A stretch of DNA of 11,813 bases from positions 1-11,813 of the forward strand of contig CAVFFZ010000034.1 of NCBI GenBank assembly GCA_963621995.1, written 5' to 3'. The notes under the pieces are model-generated. The model saw only the letters and a program-made list of their open reading frames with translations, did not search any database and was not told where the DNA came from. Position numbers and translations under genes: made by a program. The stretch comes from UMGS1663 sp963621995. Lineage in GTDB: Bacteria > Bacillota > Clostridia > TANB77 > CAG-508. Below are positions 1 through 6,778 of this stretch, piece after piece (position 1 is the first letter of the stretch; every line of letters starts with the position of its first letter).

Positions 1-3
1 ATT

Positions 4-12
4 CTCTCTCCT
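4..12 (-). promoter_or_regulatory. Ribosome-binding site of the next BREX gene (off the left edge)
   Basis: Read on the minus strand this is AGGAGAGAG, overlapping the TAG stop codon of brxC. The last two bases of the window on this strand are AT, so the start codon of the next gene could straddle the edge, about 5 nt from AGGAG. This shows the operon continues to the left. From the gene order of type 1 BREX the expected gene is pglX, but none of its coding sequence is present. Confidence 0.55.
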
Positions 13-3000
13 ATCTAATTGTCAAATTATTATTTTTATCAAATTCTTTTAACAATTTTGCTTTTAATTCTTCTACGTATCTGTCTATATCTTCTCTTGA
101 ATTAATTTCATAAGAACGATTCATAAGCACATCTGTTCTTATAACTTTTCTTGGTACAATTACAACTTTTTCTTCTTCTGGTTCTTTTCCTGTTTCTTCA
201 ATTATTTTTGCTTTGCTCTTTTCGTATTCTAAAGCATTTATAAATCTGTCTTTAAGTTGATCTATTCTTGTTTGTTGAGCATATATATCTTTTAATTCGT
301 TAGAATGTTCGAGTGTATTTATAACATCTTTACATGTTTTTATATAACTTGATCCAAAATCTTCTCTAACTTCTGCATTTTTTACTTCATTTTCAATATA
401 AGCAATAGTATCATTTATCATATTGATTATTGGTTCAGATTTTGCATCATACATTTTGCTTAATAAATCAATTAAGTCTTTTCTTAACATTGGTAAATTG
501 TGAATTTCACTATAAGGTTCTTCACTATTTAGTATTTCGGTAATTTTATCTACAACGCCTTTTAATTCATCTGTTTTATCTGCAAAATCTTTGTTATTAT
601 CATATATTAATAATGTTTTTCTTGCATTATCAAATTGTTCTCTTTGCATACCTTTGAAAAAGTCTAATACCATTTCTGTTTTTGGAGATATTTCATTAAG
701 TTCATCTTTTTTCTCTGCAACAGCTTTGAAAAATTCTGACACATCTCTTATTTTTAATAAATCACTATATAAACTAATCGCTCTTTCAACTACATCTTTT
801 CCTGGATATTGATATGATCTTACTCCATATCCGTAATTTGCTAAAATATTTCTTAATCTATTTAATGTATCTGTTAGACAATTTGCTTTGAAGTCTGCAA
901 CCATTCCATCCTCATCATCTCTTAGATTAATTACATTAAATGAACTTCTTGCAACTGACTTTAAGTTATTTATCAATTCTAACGATATTTTTTGTCTAAT
1001 TTTTACAATTGTTCTATCATAATATTCTCTTTTTAATATTTTTGTAAGTGTTTCTTCAGCTGTTATATTTTGAACTTTATTTCCGTAGATTAGTGATATA
1101 ACTTCATCTTTCAATAATCTTGTTAATAGGTAAAGTATATCTTCATCTAAAAAGCCATAAGGAGCTACACAAAAATCTTGTAATATTGTTCTAATTGTCA
1201 TTGTCATACTAAAGGCATTTTTTTCTTCACAATATTCTTTCATTGCATCGTAAGCTTTTTTATTTACAAATTCAACTTCATTTCCAATTGTCATTTGCAT
1301 ATTTTGATGAAATAGTTCTTTTATGTCCTGTGTTGTATAATTATGCTTAATATAAGTGAATTTTGTATAAATATTATTTATCAATATCTCTAGTGCTTCA
1401 TTTATTCTTGTTTTTGCTTCTTTTGAATTTATGTTTTGTCTATCCCCTGCTATAATTATTTCAGCATTATTTAGATTTTCTTTTACATTATCTCTAATTC
1501 TAATTTCTGCATTTTCTATTTCTCTTTGTTTTGCTCTGATAATATCCTCGACTTGTTGTGTTTGGAAAATACCACTCTTACTTCTTCTATATTCTTCAAC
1601 TTGTAAGAAGTTTGTTATTTCATCATATATTAATGTTGAAATCTCTAGTTTTACAAATACATACTTGTTTTCTCTTGCTGACTGCATTATTATTTCTGTA
1701 TCATCTCTCTCTGGAGATGTTGTAATAACTTTAATTCCAATTTCATATTCTTGAGAATATTTTATATTGTCTATATATTTTGTTAGTGGAAAATTCTTGC
1801 TTTTATAAGTAAATTTGCTATCTGTATAAATATAATCAAACACTATTCTTTTTAGATAATCTGTAATTCTGTTTTGATCTATTACTATTTGCTTAATTTC
1901 TCTATTTATTTCCTGTTCTTCGTCTGTTAAGAATTTGTATTCATCATTATTTCTTTGTATTAATGTTTGGGCTTCAAGTCTTCTCAAAGAATCTGTTATT
2001 TCTTTCTTAATTGAAATCTTATCATCTTTTATATTTGAAACATATAAAGTTGCTAGGTTATCAATGTTAGCTGGTATTTCTTTAATATTTTTTAGCATGA
2101 ATAACATTTTTAATACTTTTACATCAATATCTTTTAATTCTCCACTTTGAACAGTATCCATAGCAGTTTTTATAACAATTTTTATTTGATGTTCTAAAAA
2201 TTGTTCTATTGTGTCATAAAAAGCATAGAATGGAATTATTGTTCCAATTTCGCTATCTGCAAATCTTTTGGCTGTTTCTTGGAATGCACCTAATAATGAT
2301 CTTTCTCCACTTGATAAGTGCTTTCCTGCATATCCATGCTTTCTTATATCTGTAAATACATCTTGTAATAGTTTAAATTGATATGGAATAAACGGATATG
2401 TATCAGCAAAATCTTTTGCATCTTCATATACTTTTTGGTATGATGCATTTTTGAATGTCAATAAATTTCTTATTATTGATTCTTCTTTTTCATATATTAA
2501 TTCAAGGCTCTTCTCTGCTTCTTCTGTTTTTCCTAAAATTCTCTTTTTAATAACTTCGTCGATATCAGATGATGATAAAGATAACTTTGTATCAAATCTT
2601 CCTTGAATTTTAGAAAAATCATTTCCTTGTACTTTTACAACATCATCAATAGCTTCTTGGCTAGTTACTATAACCCATGCTTTCCCACCACATTCTAGTC
2701 CTAAATCTTCAACTATTGTCTGTAAATTTAACATTAAAGATCTGTCATCTCCAATATATTGTCCTATTTCATCAACTAGGAATATTACATGATGATTATT
2801 TTCTTTTGATTTTATATAATCTCTTACTCTTTCTGCAAATTTTTCAACTGATAAAGAATAATTTTTTTCTGTTCTATCAATTACTTCATTTGCTTCTTCT
2901 ATTGTTTTTCCAAGTACATTAGAATATGCTTTACTAAATTCGTCTTGAACGAATTGAATACCATCTCTCATCTCTTCCCAAGGTTGTCCACAAATATTTT

Positions 3001-3547
3001 TAAATTCTTCTTTAAATTCTTCGTATTTTCCTTGACTAATTATAAATCTTTCAATTTCAGCTACGAAAGGAGTTATTGATAATCCCATTTTCTCATTAAA
3101 TACTTTTTCAAATACATCTAATATTTTATCTTTCATTCCATTTGTGTTTTCTGTTTTAGAATCAATATTAAATAAAATAACATCTGTAGGAATACTTCCA
3201 GCTCTTTTTATATCTGCAAGTAACATTTTATCTTGAATTTTATCATCAAAATAATCAACAGCTGGTTTGCCATTTACAACTTTATTTTCTAATAGATAAG
3301 AAATAATTTTTAAGAAGTGTGATTTACCACTACCAAAGAAACCTGAAATCCAAACTCCCATTTTTTCTGTATTAGAGTTTATGCCAGCATTATATGCTTC
3401 AAAAAAGCTGTTGAAGTGCTTTAGTAATTCATCTGTTACTACATATTCTTCTAATTCTTGACTTATATAGCTTTCATCATCTACTTTTATAACTCCTTGT
3501 ATTTCTCTGTCTATGTCTTTTGCATAAATTCTTTTTAAATTTTCCAT
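11..3547 (-). CDS. brxC: BREX system P-loop ATPase BrxC (PglY-type)
   Basis: This 1178-residue protein is the large ATPase of BREX phage defence, a family of roughly 1200 residues, so it looks full length. The N-terminal P-loop module has a clear Walker A, GFFGSGKS at residues 69-76, and a Walker B, VIFLVDE at 254-260 with D259-E260. The long remainder is helical and charged, with no membrane segment, and ends in a Lys/Glu-rich tail. BrxC is known to be needed for BREX immunity and to work with the PglX methyltransferase; its exact biochemical step is still not settled. The start is chosen for the MENLK reading, 13 nt after the brxB stop, preceded by AGGGGGAA. The position directly after brxA and brxB is the canonical BREX order. 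No frameshift or missing P-loop residue is seen. Confidence is high from the P-loop, the size and the neighbours. Confidence 0.95.
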   Translation of the reverse strand: MENLKRIYAKDIDREIQGVIKVDDESYISQELEEYVVTDELLKHFNSFFEAYNAGINSNTEKMGVWISGFFGSGKSHFLKIISYLLENKVVNGKPAVDYFDDKIQDKMLLADIKRAGSIPTDVILFNIDSKTENTNGMKDKILDVFEKVFNEKMGLSITPFVAEIERFIISQGKYEEFKEEFKNICGQPWEEMRDGIQFVQDEFSKAYSNVLGKTIEEANEVIDRTEKNYSLSVEKFAERVRDYIKSKENNHHVIFLVDEIGQYIGDDRSLMLNLQTIVEDLGLECGGKAWVIVTSQEAIDDVVKVQGNDFSKIQGRFDTKLSLSSSDIDEVIKKRILGKTEEAEKSLELIYEKEESIIRNLLTFKNASYQKVYEDAKDFADTYPFIPYQFKLLQDVFTDIRKHGYAGKHLSSGERSLLGAFQETAKRFADSEIGTIIPFYAFYDTIEQFLEHQIKIVIKTAMDTVQSGELKDIDVKVLKMLFMLKNIKEIPANIDNLATLYVSNIKDDKISIKKEITDSLRRLEAQTLIQRNNDEYKFLTDEEQEINREIKQIVIDQNRITDYLKRIVFDYIYTDSKFTYKSKNFPLTKYIDNIKYSQEYEIGIKVITTSPERDDTEIIMQSARENKYVFVKLEISTLIYDEITNFLQVEEYRRSKSGIFQTQQVEDIIRAKQREIENAEIRIRDNVKENLNNAEIIIAGDRQNINSKEAKTRINEALEILINNIYTKFTYIKHNYTTQDIKELFHQNMQMTIGNEVEFVNKKAYDAMKEYCEEKNAFSMTMTIRTILQDFCVAPYGFLDEDILYLLTRLLKDEVISLIYGNKVQNITAEETLTKILKREYYDRTIVKIRQKISLELINNLKSVARSSFNVINLRDDEDGMVADFKANCLTDTLNRLRNILANYGYGVRSYQYPGKDVVERAISLYSDLLKIRDVSEFFKAVAEKKDELNEISPKTEMVLDFFKGMQREQFDNARKTLLIYDNNKDFADKTDELKGVVDKITEILNSEEPYSEIHNLPMLRKDLIDLLSKMYDAKSEPIINMINDTIAYIENEVKNAEVREDFGSSYIKTCKDVINTLEHSNELKDIYAQQTRIDQLKDRFINALEYEKSKAKIIEETGKEPEEEKVVIVPRKVIRTDVLMNRSYEINSREDIDRYVEELKAKLLKEFDKNNNLTIR

Positions 3548-3560
3548 TTCATTATTCCCC

Positions 3561-4133
3561 CTATTTTCTTCCTACAAATTGGAATGCTCTATAATAATTA
3601 TCATTTTCTAATCTATTGAATAGTTTGAAGCTTTGTCCATCATAACTACCTGGATAAAACATTATCAACGGATTATTTGTTATAACACTATGTAAATTAT
3701 TTAAAATTGTATGGCCTCTCACAATTCCATAACATTTACCTATTCCTGTTATTAGTATTATTTGATCAGGTTGTACTTCTTCCCTAATTTTTTTCATAAT
3801 CAAATCATTGTTAGAGCCTATGCCTAATGTTTTTGATATTATTTCATTTATATATTTTGTTCCTTTATTTTTTTCAAATGCAAATACTTTTTCTAAGAAT
3901 CCTTTTTCTTTTAAAATATCTATTATTATGTCATATATATCAAATACTTTTATATTCAACTTTTCTTTCTTTAACAAGTAATTTTCAAGATATTCTCTAA
4001 CAATATATTCGTCTTCAGGATCATAATCAAATACATGAAAATTTATTTCATTACCAAGTCCATTGGATTCAAATAAATCTTTACTACTTAACTTCTTTGT
4101 CATTTCATCTAATCTTGCATTTATACTTTTCAT
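3561..4133 (-). CDS. brxB: BREX protein BrxB (DUF1788 family)
   Basis: A 190-residue soluble protein matching the DUF1788/BrxB family in size, order and sequence style. Recognisable features are the N-terminal 'RLDEMTKKL' helix, the central 'ILITGIGKCYGIVRGHTILNN' region around residues 127-147 and the 'PLIMFYPGSYDGQSFKLF' segment around 154-171, typical of BrxB. Its molecular role is not established in the family; it is a core BREX component needed for defence in studied systems. Its ATG overlaps the brxA TGA stop as ATGA, and an AGGGGGGA ribosome site lies inside the end of brxA, so translation is coupled and BrxA and BrxB are probably made in fixed proportion. No signal peptide or membrane segment is visible. 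Confidence 0.93.
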   Translation of the reverse strand: MKSINARLDEMTKKLSSKDLFESNGLGNEINFHVFDYDPEDEYIVREYLENYLLKKEKLNIKVFDIYDIIIDILKEKGFLEKVFAFEKNKGTKYINEIISKTLGIGSNNDLIMKKIREEVQPDQIILITGIGKCYGIVRGHTILNNLHSVITNNPLIMFYPGSYDGQSFKLFNRLENDNYYRAFQFVGRK

Positions 4134-4726
4134 AATATCCCCCCTATTGCTTTTGCATATTCTAAGTCCCCATTTTTATCTAACATACTTATATATTTTT
4201 CTTTTAATAATGGTCTTACAATTTTAAATCTTGTTTTTTCTTTTATCACTAATCCAGAGTCTTGCATAATTTTCATTATTACTTGTTTTAATTTTGCTGA
4301 TGTTGTTTCACTTCTCTCTTTTAGGGTATTACTTAATATACATTTTTCTTCGTACCAATTATCTATATCAAACTTTTCTATATAGTCTTTTCTCATCATC
4401 AATTTATCTTTATAAACTTCCATTATAAAATCTCTTACAAGTTTATCTGTTTTCATTATTGCGTATAAAAGTATGTGTTTGCTATTTTCTATATCAGAAT
4501 ATACAAAATCTTCAAGCATTTCTTTATCCATTGCATCTAGTCTTCTAAATATTGGAGAATTTACTCTTACAATGCTTTTGGGTGATTTATATTTTATTAA
4601 ATTTTCTTCTATATTTCTTTTTCGAAGCTTTTCTTCTTCTTCTCCATCAAGCAAAAATTTTGCAATTGTTTTTGTTTCATTATATAAGAAAGGCTCTGCT
4701 GTTAATTTTGCACTATAATCTTCCAT
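4130..4726 (-). CDS. brxA: BREX protein BrxA (DUF1819 family)
   Basis: A 198-residue BrxA-type protein and the first gene of the BREX operon. The family (DUF1819) is a small helical protein of about 200 residues; a characterised BrxA binds DNA, though its precise job in defence is unclear. Typical family parts are the opening 'YSAKLTAEPFLYNETKTIA', the 'SPIFRRLDAMD' stretch around residues 58-68 and a C-terminal 'RFKIVRPLLKEKYISML' segment. The reading frame stays open to 4795, but the start at 4726 is preferred: it has GGAG at 4734-4737 with 7-nt spacing, and it removes a 23-residue hydrophobic extension unlike BrxA. It overlaps brxB by 4 nt (ATGA). The upstream region carries repeated sequence that may be an operator. 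Confidence 0.93.
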   Translation of the reverse strand: MEDYSAKLTAEPFLYNETKTIAKFLLDGEEEEKLRKRNIEENLIKYKSPKSIVRVNSPIFRRLDAMDKEMLEDFVYSDIENSKHILLYAIMKTDKLVRDFIMEVYKDKLMMRKDYIEKFDIDNWYEEKCILSNTLKERSETTSAKLKQVIMKIMQDSGLVIKEKTRFKIVRPLLKEKYISMLDKNGDLEYAKAIGGIL

Positions 4727-4777
4727 ACTCTTACTCCTAACTATAATTATCAAATATGCTAACATTTTATCATATAT

Positions 4778-4783
4778 TGTCAA
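4778..4783 (-). promoter_or_regulatory. Possible -35 element of the BREX operon promoter
   Basis: On the minus strand a perfect TTGACA hexamer lies about 50 nt upstream of the brxA start. No perfect -10 is found at 17 bp. The nearest options are GCATAT at 18 bp and CATATT at 19 bp; GATAAT at 4746-4751 is too far away. The promoter is therefore plausible but not firm. The direct repeats at 4821-4865 lie about 40 bp upstream of this hexamer, a position that would suit an activator as well as a repressor. Confidence 0.3.
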
Positions 4784-4820
4784 AAATATCCACAATTTCC
4801 TCTAAAAAAGAATAAAAAAG

Positions 4821-4865
4821 CAAATATTCGCAAGACTTTTATGAAAATCTTACAAACATTCGCAA
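4821..4865. repeat. Pair of 13-bp direct repeats upstream of brxA
   Basis: CAAATATTCGCAA at 4821-4833 and CAAACATTCGCAA at 4853-4865 differ at one base and are spaced 32 bp start to start, close to three helical turns. The first copy lies in a near-palindrome, GCAAATATTCGC at 4820-4831. Between the copies is an imperfect inverted repeat, AAGACTTTT and GAAAATCTT (4832-4840 and 4843-4851), matching at 7 of 9 positions. Same-face spacing of CG-containing words in otherwise A/T-only DNA suggests binding by a dimeric or tetrameric regulator. The regulator is unknown. Confidence 0.55.
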
Positions 4866-4899
4866 CTTTTTACTTTTTTTCTTAAAAAATTAATTTTAT

Positions 4900-4927
4900 A
4901 AGAGTTCATATTTACTTGTATACTCTT
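4900..4927. terminator. Weak AT-rich hairpin after the 104-residue gene
   Basis: AAGAGT at 4900-4905 pairs with ACTCTT at 4922-4927 around a 16-nt loop, with a possible 3-bp inner extension. It lies 9 nt past the stop codon of the gene ending at 4937. On the minus strand it is followed by a short T-rich stretch. It is weak for an intrinsic terminator, so some read-through from the upstream gene into brxA is possible. Confidence 0.35.
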
Positions 4928-4936
4928 TTTAAATAA

Positions 4937-5251
4937 CTATACAATATTCTTTTTCTTTAAGTATTTTTCTATATCACTTAGATCAGCAAAACATTCATCT
5001 CCAACAACAAAATCATTTCCAGTAATTTCTTGTCCAAATAATTTATCAAATATTTCATTGTTTGGATCTTCATTATCTTCTGGCATTTTCATAAAACTAA
5101 CTTGTCCATCTTTACAAACATTTCCGTTTTCGTCTAATGCTTGTTTAAATTCACATTCCAAATTCATTTTATCAAACATATCTTTTATCTTTTGCTTTTC
5201 TTCTGCTGTTATTTTATATACAACAACATCAATTTTCTTTTTTTCGTTCAT
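4937..5251 (-). CDS. Small acidic protein of unknown function upstream of BREX
   Basis: A 104-residue soluble protein that I do not recognise. It has a basic start (MNEKKKIDVVVYKITAEEK), an amphipathic helix around residues 16-30, an acidic centre (MPEDNEDPNNEIFDKLFG, about 56-73) and a charged C-terminal helix ending KYLKKKNIV. It has three cysteines (33, 46, 87) but no metal-site spacing, no signal peptide and no membrane segment. It is very likely a real gene: GGGAGG precedes the ATG at ideal distance, a good promoter lies just upstream, and the lysine-rich codon use matches its neighbours. It is the nearest gene upstream of brxA on the same strand, 210 bases away, so a BREX accessory or regulatory role is possible. 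It could equally be an unrelated housekeeping small protein. Confidence 0.8.
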   Translation of the reverse strand: MNEKKKIDVVVYKITAEEKQKIKDMFDKMNLECEFKQALDENGNVCKDGQVSFMKMPEDNEDPNNEIFDKLFGQEITGNDFVVGDECFADLSDIEKYLKKKNIV

Positions 5252-5283
5252 TTTTTATTCCTCCCTTTTGTTCTATATTGTTA

Positions 5284-5312
5284 ATTTTATATTTTTTCTT
5301 AATTCCAATCAA
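5284..5312 (-). promoter_or_regulatory. Probable SigA-type promoter of the 104-residue gene
   Basis: On the minus strand TTGATT (5307-5312) and TAAAAT (5284-5289) are separated by exactly 17 bp. The expected transcript starts about 25 nt before the start codon, just ahead of the GGGAGG ribosome site. This suggests that the small gene has its own promoter rather than depending on the receiver gene upstream. Confidence 0.5.
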
Positions 5313-5377
5313 GTGGTTCTCTACATAACATCGAGTGTTTTTTATACTAGCAATAGTTTTCTTTGATATATTAATAT

Positions 5378-5860
5378 CTATTTAATAAAAAAATTTTTTC
5401 CTTTTTTGATTTTATGTTTTCTATTTCCAAAAAGTTTAAAATGTTTTTTTGGATGTACATTATCATTCTCATCTTGACGCACATTTTGTAAGCTCAAAAA
5501 CTCTTCAATAGTATACTTCAACTCTGATTGAGAAGACATTTTACTTATAACCCTAAATACTCCCAAATTATAAGCTTGTCTAAATACTCCTCCTGTATCT
5601 CCTGTAACTAGAACAAATGAAGGTTTTTTAGAAATATCAGAATTAACAATATTTTTTATAACATCTATTCCATTCATTATTGGCATCTGATTGTCGGTTA
5701 TAACAAGATCTGGTTGTAAGTTTATTATCATATCGTACTCATCTTGACCATTGTATGCAGTCCCAATAACCTCAACATTATCAACTGATGTAACAATTCG
5801 TTTATTACTTTCTACAATAGCTTGTATATCATCTGCAATTATTACTTTTATTTTTTCCAT
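5378..5860 (-). CDS. Stand-alone response-regulator receiver protein with basic tail
   Basis: A 160-residue protein whose first ~122 residues form a complete CheY-like receiver domain. The acidic pair D10-D11, phospho-acceptor D56 (in VITDNQMP), switch threonine T86 (in LVTGDTG) and K106 are all present, so it should be phosphorylatable. The opening MEKIKVIIADD and the AYNGQ segment resemble the receiver of Spo0A, but there is no Spo0A DNA-binding domain. Instead residues ~125-160 form a tail rich in Lys, Arg and His that could contact nucleic acid, membrane or a partner. No histidine kinase is in the window, so the phosphodonor is unknown. The ribosome site (AAAGAGA) is weaker than in neighbouring genes. 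Possible roles are phosphorelay intermediate or regulator acting by protein contact; neither can be decided from the sequence. Confidence 0.88.
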   Translation of the reverse strand: MEKIKVIIADDIQAIVESNKRIVTSVDNVEVIGTAYNGQDEYDMIINLQPDLVITDNQMPIMNGIDVIKNIVNSDISKKPSFVLVTGDTGGVFRQAYNLGVFRVISKMSSQSELKYTIEEFLSLQNVRQDENDNVHPKKHFKLFGNRKHKIKKGKNFFIK

Positions 5861-5887
5861 TTTTTGATCTCTTTCTTATTCATTTTT

Positions 5888-5917
5888 ATAACAATTGTAT
5901 TTTAAAAATTTGTCGAA
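5888..5917 (-). promoter_or_regulatory. Possible promoter of the receiver gene with overlapping Spo0A-box-like heptamer
   Basis: On the minus strand TCGACA (5911-5916) and TGTTAT (5888-5893) are separated by 17 bp, matching the SigA consensus at 5 of 6 and 4 of 6 positions. The -35 is part of TGTCGAA on the plus strand (5911-5917), identical to the Spo0A box core. Spo0A-activated promoters often have a box overlapping the -35. A single heptamer can occur by chance in a window this size. Confidence 0.35.
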
Positions 5918-5935
5918 ATTTGTAACATAAGCAAT

Positions 5936-5957
5936 ATATAACCTCTGTAGGTTATAT
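5936..5957. promoter_or_regulatory. Perfect palindromic operator between the XRE and receiver genes
   Basis: ATATAACCT (5936-5944) and AGGTTATAT (5949-5957) are perfect reverse complements around the spacer CTGT, giving a 22-bp two-fold site. It is not followed by a T-run and lies upstream of both divergent genes, so it looks like an operator rather than a terminator. The natural candidate ligand is the adjacent XRE/Cro-type protein, whose relatives usually bind such palindromes and repress their own genes. The site lies where it could influence both directions. Confidence 0.65.
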
Positions 5958-6022
5958 TCTATCAAAATTATATTATAAAATCAATGCAATGTGGAAAAAT
6001 AAGTAAAAAAGGAGTTTTCAAT

Positions 6023-6283
6023 ATGAGTAAAAGAAATACAAATATCGGAAATAGTCTTAATATTGTTAAGGATAAGATTAGATACTATCGTGAATTAAAT
6101 AATTATTCATATCAAGGTTTATCAGACAAGCTTATGCTTCACGGAATTGATATTCATAAACAAGAGATTTATAAAATTGAAACTGGAAAAAGAACTGTTG
6201 TTGATTATGAATTATGTGGTTTTGCTAAAGTTTTTAATGTTAAACTTGAAGATTTAGTTTCTGATTTTATTGATAATATTTAA
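6023..6283 (+). CDS. Small XRE/Cro-type helix-turn-helix transcriptional regulator
   Basis: An 86-residue protein that is almost entirely one Cro/C1-type helix-turn-helix domain (about residues 14-76). The recognition-helix region is HKQEIYKIETGKR, followed by the usual VVDYELCGFAKVFNVKLEDLV end. The start at 6023 is chosen over an in-frame ATG at 5984 because AAAGGAG stands 8-9 nt before it. There is no sensor, peptidase or membrane domain, so it probably acts as a simple DNA-binding dimer. Such regulators are common on mobile elements and prophages. A perfect palindrome 65 bp upstream suggests autoregulation and perhaps control of the divergent receiver gene. It is convergent with the polymerase operon, sharing a terminator. 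Confidence 0.88.
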   Translation: MSKRNTNIGNSLNIVKDKIRYYRELNNYSYQGLSDKLMLHGIDIHKQEIYKIETGKRTVVDYELCGFAKVFNVKLEDLVSDFIDNI

Positions 6284-6285
6284 AT

Positions 6286-6357
6286 AAAGAACTAGCTTAA
6301 AAATGAAACACAAATATATTTATCCTTGTGATTCAATTCTGCTCTAGTTCTTTTTTT
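6286..6357. terminator. Nested hairpin terminator between convergent genes
   Basis: AAAGAACTAG (6286-6295) pairs perfectly with CTAGTTCTTT (6344-6353) and is followed on the plus strand by seven T's, ending the XRE transcript. The 48-base interior contains a second hairpin: TGAAACACAA (6304-6313) against TTGTGATTCA (6326-6335), 9 pairs with one A/A mismatch. On the minus strand the structure begins directly at the yolD-like stop codon and ends in TTCTTTATTTA, so it may work in both directions. The large structured loop is unusual for an ordinary terminator. Confidence 0.7.
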
Positions 6358-6778
6358 ATTCAAATTTTATATTTTTAAAAATATCACTATTAATATCAAT
6401 AATTTCTTTAATATCAATTATTGCACCATTTTGCATTACCATTTGTTGTTTGTAAATATCAATTTTATTTATATTATCTAAAATGGTTTCATATCTTCCA
6501 CCATCCTTTTTTCCATCTGGAATAAAATATGTTACTTCTAATTCAGGTTTATTTGAAATTAATTCCTGAATAACTTGTATTTTCATATCCAGTATAACTT
6601 TAAGTTCCTCATCTAATTCAATTCTTCTATCAGTTAGTCTTGCTGTTTCCTTAACTTGTCCCTCATATCCTGTAAGAGCTGAATAAGGTGCAAACTGTGC
6701 AGATCTTTGATATAAACTCATTTTTGGATGCTTTGATGCAGGTCTTTTTAAATTTATAATATCATCATATTTTCCCAT
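6356..6778 (-). CDS. YolD-like protein, partner of the Y-family polymerase
   Basis: A 140-residue YolD-like family protein. The family signature opens the protein: a small polar start, then RPASKHPKMSLYQRSAQFAPYSALTGY in residues 12-38, an Arg/Glu-rich helical stretch (TARLTDRRIELDEELKVIL, about 46-64), and a later beta-rich part with the hydrophobic YFIPDGKKDGGRYETI. YolD-like proteins are typically encoded next to UvrX/YqjW-type error-prone polymerases and are proposed to be accessory subunits, UmuD-like in placement but unrelated in sequence. Here the start codon shares one base with the polymerase stop (TAATG), so the two are translationally coupled. The ribosome site must lie inside the polymerase gene end (GGAGGTCATAAAGG region). 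There is no protease catalytic dyad of UmuD type. Confidence 0.9.
   Translation of the reverse strand: MGKYDDIINLKRPASKHPKMSLYQRSAQFAPYSALTGYEGQVKETARLTDRRIELDEELKVILDMKIQVIQELISNKPELEVTYFIPDGKKDGGRYETILDNINKIDIYKQQMVMQNGAIIDIKEIIDINSDIFKNIKFE

Noticed and set aside
591..2922. Plus-strand open frames opposite brxC (near 591, 1431, 1935 and 2677)
   Set aside because: They are antisense shadows of brxC, rich in Phe, Leu, Ser and Ile as expected from reading AT-rich coding DNA backwards, with no ribosome sites or recognisable domains.
4727..4795. Upstream in-frame extension of brxA (23 residues, hydrophobic)
   Set aside because: No ribosome site at the upstream ATG, unlike BrxA N-termini, and a clear GGAG precedes the start at 4726.
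5361..5380. Short AT palindrome just after the receiver gene as a terminator
   Set aside because: Only 5-bp A/T arms (GATAT/ATATC) with no following T-run; too weak to call.
5984..6022. Upstream start for the XRE regulator
   Set aside because: The ATG at 6023 has AAAGGAG at good distance; the 13 extra residues do not belong to the domain, and the upstream ATG lacks a ribosome site.
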